Shown one piece after another: positions 55,440-63,338 of a DNA stretch of 64,000 bases. Positions within the stretch are counted from its first letter, which is position 1. Each line of letters begins with the position of its first letter. The stretch comes from Tsukamurella pulmonis. GTDB taxonomy: Bacteria; Actinomycetota; Actinomycetes; Mycobacteriales; Mycobacteriaceae. The notes under the pieces are model-generated. The model was not told the origin of the DNA and ran no database searches. It worked only from the letters and a program-made list of their open reading frames with translations. The translations under genes were made by a program, and so were the position numbers. The DNA lies in contig NZ_FNLF01000002.1 in NCBI RefSeq assembly GCF_900103175.1, forward strand, positions 3,796,136 to 3,860,135, given 5' to 3'.

Positions 55440-57747
55440 CTTCGACGACTTCCTCAACTGGGACAAGCCGAAGCAGACGGAACCCGCTCCGGCGCATGAG
55501 AACCCGTTCGTGACCTCCGCGCCCAAGAACAAGCCGGACCTATCAGAAACCGATAGGCCGGCGAGCCCGGCTCCCGAGGAACCCGAGCGAACCAAGCCGG
55601 AACCGACCTTCGACAAGATCGCCTCTGAACAGGGGGAACAGGTCGGCGGCAGCGGGAAGGTGATCCAGTCGGAGGGCTACGACGCCGACGAGGCCCCGAA
55701 GCCGAAGGGACGCGGCAAGACCAAGAAGCTAGCACCCGAGCCCGACGCGGCCAGCGACGCCGAACTTCTCAAGAAGATGCGTGCACGGTCCGCGCAGATC
55801 CTCCGCGACATGCCGAAGACCCAGGTGCACAAGCGGACGCGTGTCGGTGAGAGCCTGCGGCGCGACCTGCCGCCGGAGCAGGAAGCCCAGCTCACGCGGC
55901 AGTTTCTACGCAACACCTACGTGGGCAACCAAGCGCGGTGGCGCGAGCGCACCGCCGCTTTGAGCCTGTTCGCGCAGGTGCACCTCGCCGGATCCACGCG
56001 TGATGCTCTCCCCCATCTGGTCGACGTGCTGCTCACCCCGACCTTGGATGCGGTGGTGTTCCGCTGCACCTTCCCCGGGGCCGTGATCCAAATGTCGAAC
56101 CCGTGGGGGACCGACATGACGGCCAGTCAGTCCACCATCGAGACTCCGGATCCCCGCGACGGGGGCGGGGAAACCTGGAATATCAAGGTCAAGCTGGGGG
56201 CCGCGATGAAGATCTGGGACCTCGACTTCCACACCCCACCGCCGGAGCCGCCCGACCCGATGGACGTGATCGCGGCGGAGGCGCCCGTGCTCGCCGCGGC
56301 GTTGGCGGACCGCGACACTCCCGGCTTCAACCGGTGGCGCAAGGTCGCAAAGTACGGAGAAATCACGAGGTCGGAGACCCGCCAGAAGGTGGTGGGCGGC
56401 AAGGCCGTCGCCTACGAATCCCATGCCGCTCCCCGCTTCGTCGATGCTGGCGTCGGCCTGCGCGGCCCGTGGATCGACATCGAGCCTGTGCACGCCCGCG
56501 GCCAGACCGTGGGAGACATCCAGTCCCGGGGTTCCCGGCTGGCGTCGGTCCTGCGCTGCCCGGACCTCCGGGTCGACGTGAGCGGCGGGGGGCAAACGGC
56601 GCGTTTGAACCTCAACACCAAGCCGCTCCAGTTCCCCGCCTTCGTCTCGGCGGAGCCCGAGGACTTCACCCGCCCGATCAGAGGAAACTCGGAAGCCAGC
56701 GTGGTGAAGGCGTACCGCGATCTCGTCTGGCCGCTGGGCGTCACCGCGGAGGGGCGGCGCCTGGAGAACCACCTCGCGACCGTGCCGCACACCCTGGTCT
56801 GCGGCACCACCGGCTGCGGCAAGACCCGGACGATGATGAGCGGCGTCACCGCCCTCTGTGTCCAGGGTGCGCAGATCATCGTCTGCGCCGCCAAGGCCGA
56901 CACGTGGATGAAGCTCATGGCCCCGGGGCAGTCGCCCGGGGTCCTCCACGTCGCCACCTCGCGCGGCGGCATGCTGCGAGCGGTGGCGTACGTCCTGCAC
57001 GAGACGCAGCGCCGGAACAACCTGGTCGAACGGGGCGTGAACCCCGAGTCGTTCACGCCGCTCGTGCTCCTCTTTGAAGAGCAGGCCTACTTCACGAAGG
57101 CCATGGCGACCGACCCCGCACTCAGGTCATACCTCCGTGCGCTGGAGAAGATCACCCTGGTCGGTCGGTCGCTCGGCGTGCACTTCATCGGCGCGTCGCA
57201 GCGGGTGGAGGACAAGAGCTTCTCCAACGCCTTGTTGGCGCAGGTCAGCAGCCGTATCGCTCTCGGAGAGAAGGAGGACATGGCGCTTTCGAAGCTGTTC
57301 GACGGATCCGAGGCCGCCGCCGAAGCGATGGCCAGCATCGCGAAGTCGATGAAGGGTCGCGGGGTCGTCCTCGACACCGACACCGGCGAGGTCGAGCTGA
57401 TCCAGATGCCCTACATCTACTCCCCCGGCGCGAAGCCCGGTGAGTACGACAAGGCGACCCCCGAGATGCTGGCCAACTGGGAACGGTGGAAGACCGCGTT
57501 GGAGTCCACGCCGCGGATCCAGTCGCGCATCGGATGGGCCTTCGAGACCGGCGTCGCCGGAGCAGCGAATCCCTGGCAGGAAATGGATTGGGAAGACCTC
57601 GAAATGATCCGACCGATCAACCTCGACCGACAGGACGAGAACGGGGATTGGATCCCCGTTCCGGAACGGGCGATCTACGACCCGACCAGCTCCGAGTACC
57701 TGGGAGGCATTAGTAAGTCCTCCGGCAACCACGCCTCTATCGAATAA
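55426..57747 (+). CDS. FtsK/SpoIIIE-type DNA translocase (TraB-like)
   Basis: 773 residues. A Pro/Glu/Lys-rich N-terminus (about 1-120) precedes a middle domain and a P-loop ATPase with Walker A GTTGCGKT at 460-467 and Walker B LVLLFEEQ at 546-553. Further motifs are SLGVHFIGASQRVEDKSF and IALGEKEDMALSKLF. It lacks an obvious N-terminal membrane span, so the upstream membrane protein may anchor it. In actinomycetes such proteins move double-stranded DNA between cells by a single-protein mechanism guided by short repeated words. One GGGGACCGAC lies inside it. Confidence 0.85.
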   Translation: MSGSDFDDFLNWDKPKQTEPAPAHENPFVTSAPKNKPDLSETDRPASPAPEEPERTKPEPTFDKIASEQGEQVGGSGKVIQSEGYDADEAPKPKGRGKTKKLAPEPDAASDAELLKKMRARSAQILRDMPKTQVHKRTRVGESLRRDLPPEQEAQLTRQFLRNTYVGNQARWRERTAALSLFAQVHLAGSTRDALPHLVDVLLTPTLDAVVFRCTFPGAVIQMSNPWGTDMTASQSTIETPDPRDGGGETWNIKVKLGAAMKIWDLDFHTPPPEPPDPMDVIAAEAPVLAAALADRDTPGFNRWRKVAKYGEITRSETRQKVVGGKAVAYESHAAPRFVDAGVGLRGPWIDIEPVHARGQTVGDIQSRGSRLASVLRCPDLRVDVSGGGQTARLNLNTKPLQFPAFVSAEPEDFTRPIRGNSEASVVKAYRDLVWPLGVTAEGRRLENHLATVPHTLVCGTTGCGKTRTMMSGVTALCVQGAQIIVCAAKADTWMKLMAPGQSPGVLHVATSRGGMLRAVAYVLHETQRRNNLVERGVNPESFTPLVLLFEEQAYFTKAMATDPALRSYLRALEKITLVGRSLGVHFIGASQRVEDKSFSNALLAQVSSRIALGEKEDMALSKLFDGSEAAAEAMASIAKSMKGRGVVLDTDTGEVELIQMPYIYSPGAKPGEYDKATPEMLANWERWKTALESTPRIQSRIGWAFETGVAGAANPWQEMDWEDLEMIRPINLDRQDENGDWIPVPERAIYDPTSSEYLGGISKSSGNHASIE

Positions 57748-57762
57748 GGAGATACCAGAAAC

Positions 57763-58263
57763 ATGCCTCGTAAGGATCCCCACGCGAACCGCGCCGCGCG
57801 CGACTTCATGCAGCACCTGGTCCCCGCGTACACGGAGGAGCTGACCAGCGCAGTGAAGCCTCTGATCGAGCTGGCCAAGAAGTGCCGGGCCGACGATCAC
57901 AAGCCCACCATCAACGAGGTTCACCAGGTCCTCCACGAGCTTCATCTGGCGCTGAAAGCAAGCGAAGAGATGAAATGGGAACTGCTTGCTGCAACCCGCC
58001 CCGCCGGGTCCAGCGTGGAGTACATTGCGCGCGCTTCACACACGGCGTACTCGAAGACGAAGGCTCGGCTCAGTATGCATCCGATCAGTCGGGCGAAGGG
58101 TGTCAACTTCGTCCGTGTAGATACCCATATGAGGGGTACGGGGGGTGCGGATTCTGATTTTTCAGATTTTCGATTTGTTGTTCAAAAAATTTCTCCCCAG
58201 GTTGTCGGTTGGGAACTGTGGTTTCCGGATTCTGTTGATCCTGACGGTGAGGTATCCACCTGA
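57763..58263 (+). CDS. hypothetical protein downstream of the translocase, 166 residues
   Basis: AAGGAG before ATG, sequence MPRKDPHANRAARDFMQHLV, helical to about residue 125, then RGTGGADSDFSDFRFVVQKI. The last roughly 120 bases are distinctly AT-rich, unlike the rest of the element. It lies 15 bases after the translocase stop and may be a transfer accessory protein (inference from position). Confidence 0.6.
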   Translation: MPRKDPHANRAARDFMQHLVPAYTEELTSAVKPLIELAKKCRADDHKPTINEVHQVLHELHLALKASEEMKWELLAATRPAGSSVEYIARASHTAYSKTKARLSMHPISRAKGVNFVRVDTHMRGTGGADSDFSDFRFVVQKISPQVVGWELWFPDSVDPDGEVST

Positions 58264-58736
58264 TGCGTGTGCGTGCGGGCGGGTGCGCACGTGACGTGCG
58301 TGGGTGCGCGCAGGTGCCCGCCCGCTCAGGTGGATCAAGGATCCTCGGGATGTTTCTGGGGGTCGGTCCCCGGCGGGCCGGTCGGTGTGCGCATCTGCAC
58401 CGTGGGGGTCTGGTAGGTGGGTTTTCGACGGTTGGGGCTCCCTCCGAGGGGGCCAATACGGCTGACATGGCCCCCTCGGTCGATCTGGGATCTGGGCCTG
58501 TTCGGGCCCGCCGCGGCACCCGGCCCGACCACACAGACGCTCTGTGTCGAGCAGTCCTGGGTTGCACCCCTCGGCCCGGTCTGAGAAATGGCTCTGCCAG
58601 CACGAGTATCCCTGCCAGTGGCCGACGAAACTATTAGGAACTGATAGGTCGCCGGCCAGGACCTCAGGGCTCAGAAACTCGTCGGCACAGGCCCCTCCGG
58701 ATCACTAAAATCAGGGACGGACAAGAAAGGAGATCC
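58264..58736. other. gene-free structured stretch
   Basis: Two open frames on opposite strands have no coding character. The first 60 bases are dense in GTGCG repeats, and a 12-base perfect inverted repeat (CCGAGGGGGCCA / TGGCCCCCTCGG) at 58444-58479 lies in the middle. One GGGGACCGAC word is on the minus strand at 58362. Position after the translocase operon makes a transfer locus or origin plausible, but unproven. Confidence 0.45.
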
Positions 58737-59261
58737 GTGAACCAGAAGAAGCTCGCATCCACCGTTGTCACCGTCGGCGTCCTCGCCTCATCGGTGGCGG
58801 GGTGCAGCGAGAAGAGTCGCCCACTCAACGAACGGGTATTCACCGACGTGATCTGCATGAAGGTGTACACCTCGGGCGGCTCTGGTAGCAATTGCGGCAC
58901 CGTGCTCAGCGCCAGCTCCGCGGACTTGGAGAAGTGCATCCCGCAGAACCCCGCGAGCCCGATCAGCAGCCTCCAAGAACTCGCACGGTACTGCCCTTCC
59001 GTGGCATCTCGGATCACCGCGAACAACAATTCTTCCGGCGAATCCACTCCGTCGCCGGGGACCGACACCACCAATGCGGCCGAGGTGGCCTCTGTCCCCG
59101 AACGCATGTCGGACCTCGGAGATACCGTGAAGGCGGTGGGACTCGGGATTATCGGACTGGTCGCGGTCACCATCTTGGGGTTCTGGATAAGGGCCCGCCG
59201 GGACCGACAGAATCGGACCGCCCAGCGGGCACATGCCGCCGAACATGGCTGGCACAGCTGA
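58737..59261 (+). CDS. lipoprotein-like membrane protein, 174 residues
   Basis: GTG start; signal peptide VVTVGVLASSVAGC with a lipobox-like Cys, an exposed domain with CMKV, SNCGTV, EKCIPQ and RYCPSV cysteines, and a second membrane span near the C-terminus (VKAVGLGIIGLVAVTILGFWI) with a basic tail. AGGAG six bases before the GTG. It heads a tight plus-strand series of small proteins. Exposed disulfide-rich surface proteins are common in such elements. Confidence 0.65.
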   Translation: MNQKKLASTVVTVGVLASSVAGCSEKSRPLNERVFTDVICMKVYTSGGSGSNCGTVLSASSADLEKCIPQNPASPISSLQELARYCPSVASRITANNNSSGESTPSPGTDTTNAAEVASVPERMSDLGDTVKAVGLGIIGLVAVTILGFWIRARRDRQNRTAQRAHAAEHGWHS

Positions 59262-59294
59262 AACACAAACTGTCAAAATGAAATGGAGAAATAC

Positions 59295-59774
59295 ATGACA
59301 CACATCCGAGACTGGGCCATCGCGGAGCTGGAGTACTTGACCGCGCACCCCACCACACCCGGGCATGCTCAGCGGCACAACGACGCCGTCCGTGCCCTCG
59401 CCGCCACCCCCGCAACCTCCACAGGCGACCGGGCCGTCGACGGCCCCGCCTCGGCATGGGACGACCTCTGGATGGCCGTCGCAGACCTGCTCAACGCCCG
59501 CGCGCACCAGGCCGCGAGTGTGTACGCGACGAACCTCAGCTTCTTCGACGGCGATGTCGCTGGGCATCGCGCGCACGAGCTGATCGAGCATCGCCGCCCG
59601 GCCCTCATGGATGCGGTCAAGGCCGCTGCGTTCGCCCCAGCGGGCAAGGAGAGCCATGTCGCCATCGAGCAGGTGTGGGCCGCGACGGACAGCAGTTTCG
59701 TCTCCCAGGTGGCCACCGAGATCGCGATGGTCGAGCTGGCGCGCTGGTACAGCACCTGGCGGGAGGCGGCGTGA
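59295..59774 (+). CDS. hypothetical helical protein, 159 residues
   Basis: Starts MTHIRDWAIAELEYLTAHP with GGAGAAATAC upstream; the Met four codons earlier is less likely. Entirely helical, containing HRAHELIEHRRPALMDAV. Its stop overlaps the next ATG (TGATG), so the genes 59295-60540 are coupled. No family recognised. Confidence 0.6.
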   Translation: MTHIRDWAIAELEYLTAHPTTPGHAQRHNDAVRALAATPATSTGDRAVDGPASAWDDLWMAVADLLNARAHQAASVYATNLSFFDGDVAGHRAHELIEHRRPALMDAVKAAAFAPAGKESHVAIEQVWAATDSSFVSQVATEIAMVELARWYSTWREAA

Positions 59775-60202
59775 TGGAGGACATCGGCATCGCCATCCTC
59801 GTCGTCGTGCTGGTCGGCCTGTTCGTGTGGGGCGGGATCCGGGGGCAGAAGGAGTCGAAGCGACGCGCGGCCCTCCGTCCACCGGTCCCGACGATGGAAG
59901 AGCGCATCGTCGAGCGGTCGCGCGCAATCACCTACGAGGTCTTCATGCCCGCGGTGTGGCCCAGGGTCGAGGAGATCCACGCGCGCCCGGATGTGGCGAG
60001 CATGAGCGACTCGCAGCGCACCAGGATCACGGATGGCCTGATGGACTACTACACGGCGCTCATGGATGAAACAGTCACGTATCGCAATTGGCTCTGGGAC
60101 GCAGGCCGTCGCGACGAGGCCACCGCACCCGCACCTCCTGCTCCCCCGCCACCGCCCGAGATCCTCGCCGCCGCCATCTCCGCTGGAAGGAGCGCCGCAT
60201 GA
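59774..60202 (+). CDS. single-span membrane protein, 142 residues
   Basis: Membrane anchor EDIGIAILVVVLVGLFVWGGI at the N-terminus, then a charged helical cytoplasmic or external domain and a C-terminal APAPPAPPPPPE proline run. Coupled by TGATG to the gene before and overlapping the next by four bases. Confidence 0.6.
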   Translation: MEDIGIAILVVVLVGLFVWGGIRGQKESKRRAALRPPVPTMEERIVERSRAITYEVFMPAVWPRVEEIHARPDVASMSDSQRTRITDGLMDYYTALMDETVTYRNWLWDAGRRDEATAPAPPAPPPPPEILAAAISAGRSAA

Positions 60203-60540
60203 GCGTCGTCGATGTGTTGAAGTGGGTGCCGCTCGGCATCATCGTGGCCGTCGTGTTGCTGTACCTGGTGGTCCAGTGGGATGCCAAGCACCAGGACGAT
60301 CCCGGGCCTCCGCCGCCGATGCCGCGCCCGTACGGCGACTTCGGTCCGATCGGCACCACGCAGCCTGGGCCGACGGCTCCGTCTGCGCCCACTGCACCGT
60401 CGGCACCCTCCGCGCCTAAGGGGACCGACACCAGCCAGGGCCAGTTCGACCCGAAGGACCGCTCACCCAATGAGGACCAGTTCGCAGCGAAGCCCTTCGC
60501 CCCGAAGGATCTCACGCCCGACGCCGACGGGTTCATCTGA
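60199..60540 (+). CDS. single-span membrane protein with Pro/Ala linker, 113 residues
   Basis: Anchor VDVLKWVPLGIIVAVVLLYLVVQW, then a PPPPMPRPYG and TAPSAPTAPSAPSAP linker and an acidic end. AAGGAG upstream of the ATG. A GGGGACCGAC word encodes GTD in it. The next start overlaps its stop by one base. Function unknown. Confidence 0.6.
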   Translation: MSVVDVLKWVPLGIIVAVVLLYLVVQWDAKHQDDPGPPPPMPRPYGDFGPIGTTQPGPTAPSAPTAPSAPSAPKGTDTSQGQFDPKDRSPNEDQFAAKPFAPKDLTPDADGFI

Positions 60541-60929
60541 TGAGCGGGGGCCTCATCGACGACTTGCAGGCCGCGGCGGCACGGATGGGCCTGCCGCCGC
60601 TGGAGTTCCATACGCACCTGGCCCAGCGGATCCAGGCGGGTGACGTGCAGGATCTGGTGACGGGCTACATGGACTTGCTCGCGGAGTATCAGGCAACCCG
60701 GGTCTGGTTCCTCGACGTGCTTGATGCCGCGTTCGAGGCCGGGTGGACTCGCCGCCCGGGGATCCATCACGGCCTCCCACTCGACCCGCCGGCGGGGACC
60801 GACACCCCGTGGATCAAGCTCGCGGCCATCGATCCTGGGAACCTCACGTCGGTGAAGCGGTTCGCCGGGAAGCTCTGTCGCGCCGGGGTCACCGTGCCCG
60901 AGCCGCCAACGGCGCAGGCTGCGGCGTGA
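60540..60929 (+). CDS. hypothetical protein with HicA-like C-terminal domain, 129 residues
   Basis: The N-terminal half is helical (SGGLIDDLQAAAARMGLP). The C-terminal half, EAGWTRRPGIHH ... PPAGTDTPWIKLAA ... KRFAGKLCRAGVTVPEPP, resembles the double-stranded-RNA-binding-type fold of HicA-like proteins and repeats in the next gene. It is not called a toxin: no HicB partner is visible and the catalytic-type His does not align well. A GGGGACCGAC word encodes part of the domain. Confidence 0.55.
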   Translation: MSGGLIDDLQAAAARMGLPPLEFHTHLAQRIQAGDVQDLVTGYMDLLAEYQATRVWFLDVLDAAFEAGWTRRPGIHHGLPLDPPAGTDTPWIKLAAIDPGNLTSVKRFAGKLCRAGVTVPEPPTAQAAA

Positions 60930-61294
60930 GGACCAACGAGATCATCTTCTTCGGGTACATGGCCTTCGTGATCCTGCTGATCTGGCTCCTCCCCGCTGGC
61001 CCTGGCTCCGTCGGGTCCTCGCCGGCACGCGGACCAGCCGGGGGCCGGCGAGTCGGTCCCCTGAGACCGAGGGGCGCTGACGTGGACCGCGCCAGGATGA
61101 TCGCTGCTGCCCAGGCCGCCGGGTGGACGCTCGTGAAGGGCCGCAAGCACTACAAGCTCATGCCGCCCGAGGGGACCGACGCCCGCTGGATCAACCTAGC
61201 CGCGACGCCGTCGGACCGCCGCGCCGCCGCGAACACCGCAAGCCGACTGCGCCGTGCCGGTGTCCCGGTGCCTCACAGGAGCGGGCACCGGTGA
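60926..61294 (+). CDS. membrane-anchored protein with HicA-like domain, 122 residues
   Basis: GTG start overlapping the previous stop. The first part is a membrane span (IIFFGYMAFVILLIWLLPAG) and a linker. The C-terminal roughly 70 residues, MIAAAQAAGWTLVKGRKHYKLMPPEGTDARWINLA ... RLRRAGVPVP (shown interrupted), match the pattern in the preceding gene. A GTG at 61082 could begin a separate shorter protein. Two GGGGACCGAC words lie in it, one per strand. Confidence 0.55.
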   Translation: MRTNEIIFFGYMAFVILLIWLLPAGPGSVGSSPARGPAGGRRVGPLRPRGADVDRARMIAAAQAAGWTLVKGRKHYKLMPPEGTDARWINLAATPSDRRAAANTASRLRRAGVPVPHRSGHR

Positions 61295-61488
61295 GCACGG
61301 TTTGGAACGCCGAGTGCAGGGCCCTTGATGATTCAATATCAGGTCGCGCCCAGCGGTATAGACCAGACCACACGTGACGCCGCGCGTTCCATCGGCAACA
61401 ACACCGGCCTGGTCATCACCGCGCCGAGCAGGCCGCGTTCGACTGCGGCACCCCCGCCGCTCCCGGCAGGCGGCGTAGGATCGCCGCT

Positions 61489-62268
61489 ATGGGGACGTTC
61501 GACGTCAATTGCGCGATCACCAGTGTGTGCCTCGGGTATTCGGAGGCGGTGTGGGTACCGCTACGGTGGTTGGGACCGCAAGGCTGTCGACCGCTGGGGC
61601 TTGCAATGAAGGGCCGCTACGACGGGTACGGCGGCATCAACAGCATGGTGGACTCGGCGAACACGGCTCCGTTAGTGGCGTTTTTCAATGGGCTCGATAG
61701 CGAGCGGCTGTCCCTGGAGGATCAGTTTTACCGGTATCGGCAAGATACGATTGCGGAGGTCTGCGCCCCGATCGCGGAGAACACCGCCCTCTGGTTCGCG
61801 TGGCGAGCCGAGAATGGCGATAGTGACGACAGTGGGTCGATGGCTTCACTTGATGGTGTGCCGTTGGTGCACGCTCTGATCGCGCGAGACATCTGGGACG
61901 CGATAGTTGCTGCAGACGTCGACGGGGTCTCGTCGATCCCGGCTGCGACGTTGCTAGCCGAGCTCGCAGACCCTGTGCTTGATGAAATCTATTCTGTGCA
62001 CGTATCTGACGTTGAGCAGGACCTGCGCGAGCTCGTGGCAGTTGACCGCTTCTTACGCGGACGCGGCCTTCCATGGAAGACGCACACCGAAGGAGACGTT
62101 GACTATGCAAATCAGCAGTCGGCGTCAGATTTGGAGCACTGGCTAAACTGGGCTTACCAGCGCTACGGCGACGATCCGGTACTGCGGTCTGGTATCGATG
62201 CGCATGCGGTCGATGTGCGGCGGGTGCGTGACGAGGAAGGCGATATGCTCGCAAAGTGGGGGCTGTAA
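61489..62268 (+). CDS. hypothetical protein, 259 residues
   Basis: ATG start, MGTFDVNCAITSVCLGYSEA. Looks soluble, with acidic stretches (LLAELADPVLDEIYSVHVSDVEQDL) and lower GC than its neighbours. Possibly recent cargo. No family recognised. The gap 61295-61488 holds only a weak open frame from 61325. Confidence 0.65.
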   Translation: MGTFDVNCAITSVCLGYSEAVWVPLRWLGPQGCRPLGLAMKGRYDGYGGINSMVDSANTAPLVAFFNGLDSERLSLEDQFYRYRQDTIAEVCAPIAENTALWFAWRAENGDSDDSGSMASLDGVPLVHALIARDIWDAIVAADVDGVSSIPAATLLAELADPVLDEIYSVHVSDVEQDLRELVAVDRFLRGRGLPWKTHTEGDVDYANQQSASDLEHWLNWAYQRYGDDPVLRSGIDAHAVDVRRVRDEEGDMLAKWGL

Positions 62269-62401
62269 CCCGGCACTGTCAACGTGTCGACCCCGCTATC
62301 GGCGGCCGGTCCAGGCGCAGGTCGAAGGGCAGAACTCGGTAGCACCGCGCACTGGCCTCAACGTCCTGCAGATCATCATGATCAGCGCCGCACCGAGGAG
62401 G

Positions 62402-62605
62402 TCACCGGTGACGGCGCGGTGGTCGGGGTTGCAGGCCCTCACGGGGGACCGACAGTCCCCGCTCGACGATCTCTTGCACCTCTGGCGGCAGATCGCGGTG
62501 TTGGTACGTGCGCCGGACCGTCGGCTCCTCGGCGGCGCGGCGGAGGGTCTCGCGCAGCTCGGGGCTCTCGTCGTACTCCCGCTGGGCGTCGTGGTCGCTC
62601 GTCAT
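62402..62605 (-). CDS. small basic protein, 67 residues
   Basis: Starts MTSDHDAQREYDESPELRETL with AGGAAC upstream; C-terminal half is basic (QPRPPRRHR). The long frame begins 13 codons earlier without an equal start. A GGGGACCGACAGTCCCC word overlaps the coding part. Function unknown. Confidence 0.5.
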   Translation of the reverse strand: MTSDHDAQREYDESPELRETLRRAAEEPTVRRTYQHRDLPPEVQEIVERGLSVPREGLQPRPPRRHR

Positions 62606-62700
62606 GAGGTTCCTATTTCTTGAGACATGGTGTAGCGCTGGCACATTCGCGCCTCGTCAACTACAGTTGACACCAGTCGATACCTGATCTCGGAGGCCCC

Positions 62701-63051
62701 ATGAAGCTTCTCACCCGCCTGGCCTGCGGCGCAGCCCTGTTCAGCGTCGTCGCGGTCACCAGTTGCTCGCTGCCGCCCGAGCGCCCCGCCGCAGCAGGGG
62801 GACCGACCAGCAGCACAAGCACTCGAACGATCTACTGCCCCTCGCCGGGCGAGGGGAACCCGTCTGACCTGTGCCAGGCCCACGCCGCCGGGGTCGGCCT
62901 GGATACTCCACACCAGCGGGTGCACGTTGTCACGTGCCCGCCCTCGGGAAGCGGGAGCGCCCCTGCTGGGTGCCTGTCGCACGAATCCGCGGTACCGATC
63001 CCGGCCGGGGCGGGGACCTACGGGACTCCGGTCCCGGCGGGACCGCGCTAG
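62701..63051 (+). CDS. small lipoprotein, 116 residues
   Basis: Signal peptide TRLACGAALFSVVAVTSC with a lipobox-like TSC, then a Pro/Ser/Thr linker and a domain with four more cysteines (IYCPSPGEGNPSDLC, VTCPPSG, GCLSH). Followed by two hairpins. It resembles cargo lipoproteins seen elsewhere in the element (58737). Confidence 0.65.
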   Translation: MKLLTRLACGAALFSVVAVTSCSLPPERPAAAGGPTSSTSTRTIYCPSPGEGNPSDLCQAHAAGVGLDTPHQRVHVVTCPPSGSGSAPAGCLSHESAVPIPAGAGTYGTPVPAGPR

Positions 63052-63063
63052 GACACATGCGAA

Positions 63064-63095
63064 AGAGGCCGTCAGCTTCGATGCTGACGGCCTCT
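63064..63095. terminator. hairpin terminator, first of a tandem pair
   Basis: Thirteen-base arms AGAGGCCGTCAGC / GCTGACGGCCTCT, 12 bases after the lipoprotein stop. Confidence 0.8.
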
Positions 63096-63124
63096 TCTGA
63101 CGCCAACCGACCTGGTCGGAAACA

Positions 63125-63157
63125 CAACAGCCCGGGGCACACACCCCCGGGCTGTTG
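63125..63157. terminator. hairpin terminator, second of a tandem pair
   Basis: Thirteen-base arms CAACAGCCCGGGG / CCCCGGGCTGTTG. Together with the hairpin just before, it forms a double terminator that would also serve the convergent right-end gene. Confidence 0.75.
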
Positions 63158-63338
63158 CCGCACTGGTACCGAATGAGTGGGTCCCTAACCTCGCTCGGGA
63201 TCCACAGTACCATCGCGACCCGACTGACGTGAGCGTGTCATATTGTGGCCCAATAACTTTGACTACACCAAGCGAATCAGAATAGGAACATGTCGGTCCC
63301 CGCTGCAACCACTTGTCCTCCGCGGCCCGATCCTGCTT

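Larger units (their letters stand above)
35225..63301. repeat. dispersed 10-bp word GGGGACCGAC in the element backbone
   Basis: Exact copies on the plus strand start at 35225, 36068, 37867, 38413, 39174, 50916, 51146, 52985, 56106, 59057, 60420, 60794, 61171, 62444 and 62798. Minus-strand copies (GTCGGTCCCC) start at 51028, 52143, 52489, 58362, 61052 and 63292. Further 9-bp matches are at 51984, 54387 and 59200. Copies lie in genes and between them, in several reading frames. I found none in 1-33602. Counted by eye; a computer count may differ slightly. Confidence 0.8.

Noticed and set aside
58103-58637. Two overlapping open frames of 124 and 166 codons
   Set aside because: Arg/Pro/Gly-rich on both strands, no start signals, repeat-like DNA; treated as noncoding.
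60540-61294. HicAB toxin-antitoxin pair
   Set aside because: Both candidate proteins carry the HicA-like part, neither is HicB-like, and one is membrane-anchored.
35225-63301. The GGGGACCGAC word as a codon-usage or protein-repeat effect (GTD)
   Set aside because: It also occurs between genes, on both strands, and in at least four other reading contexts (GDRQ, SVP, VGP, GGP).
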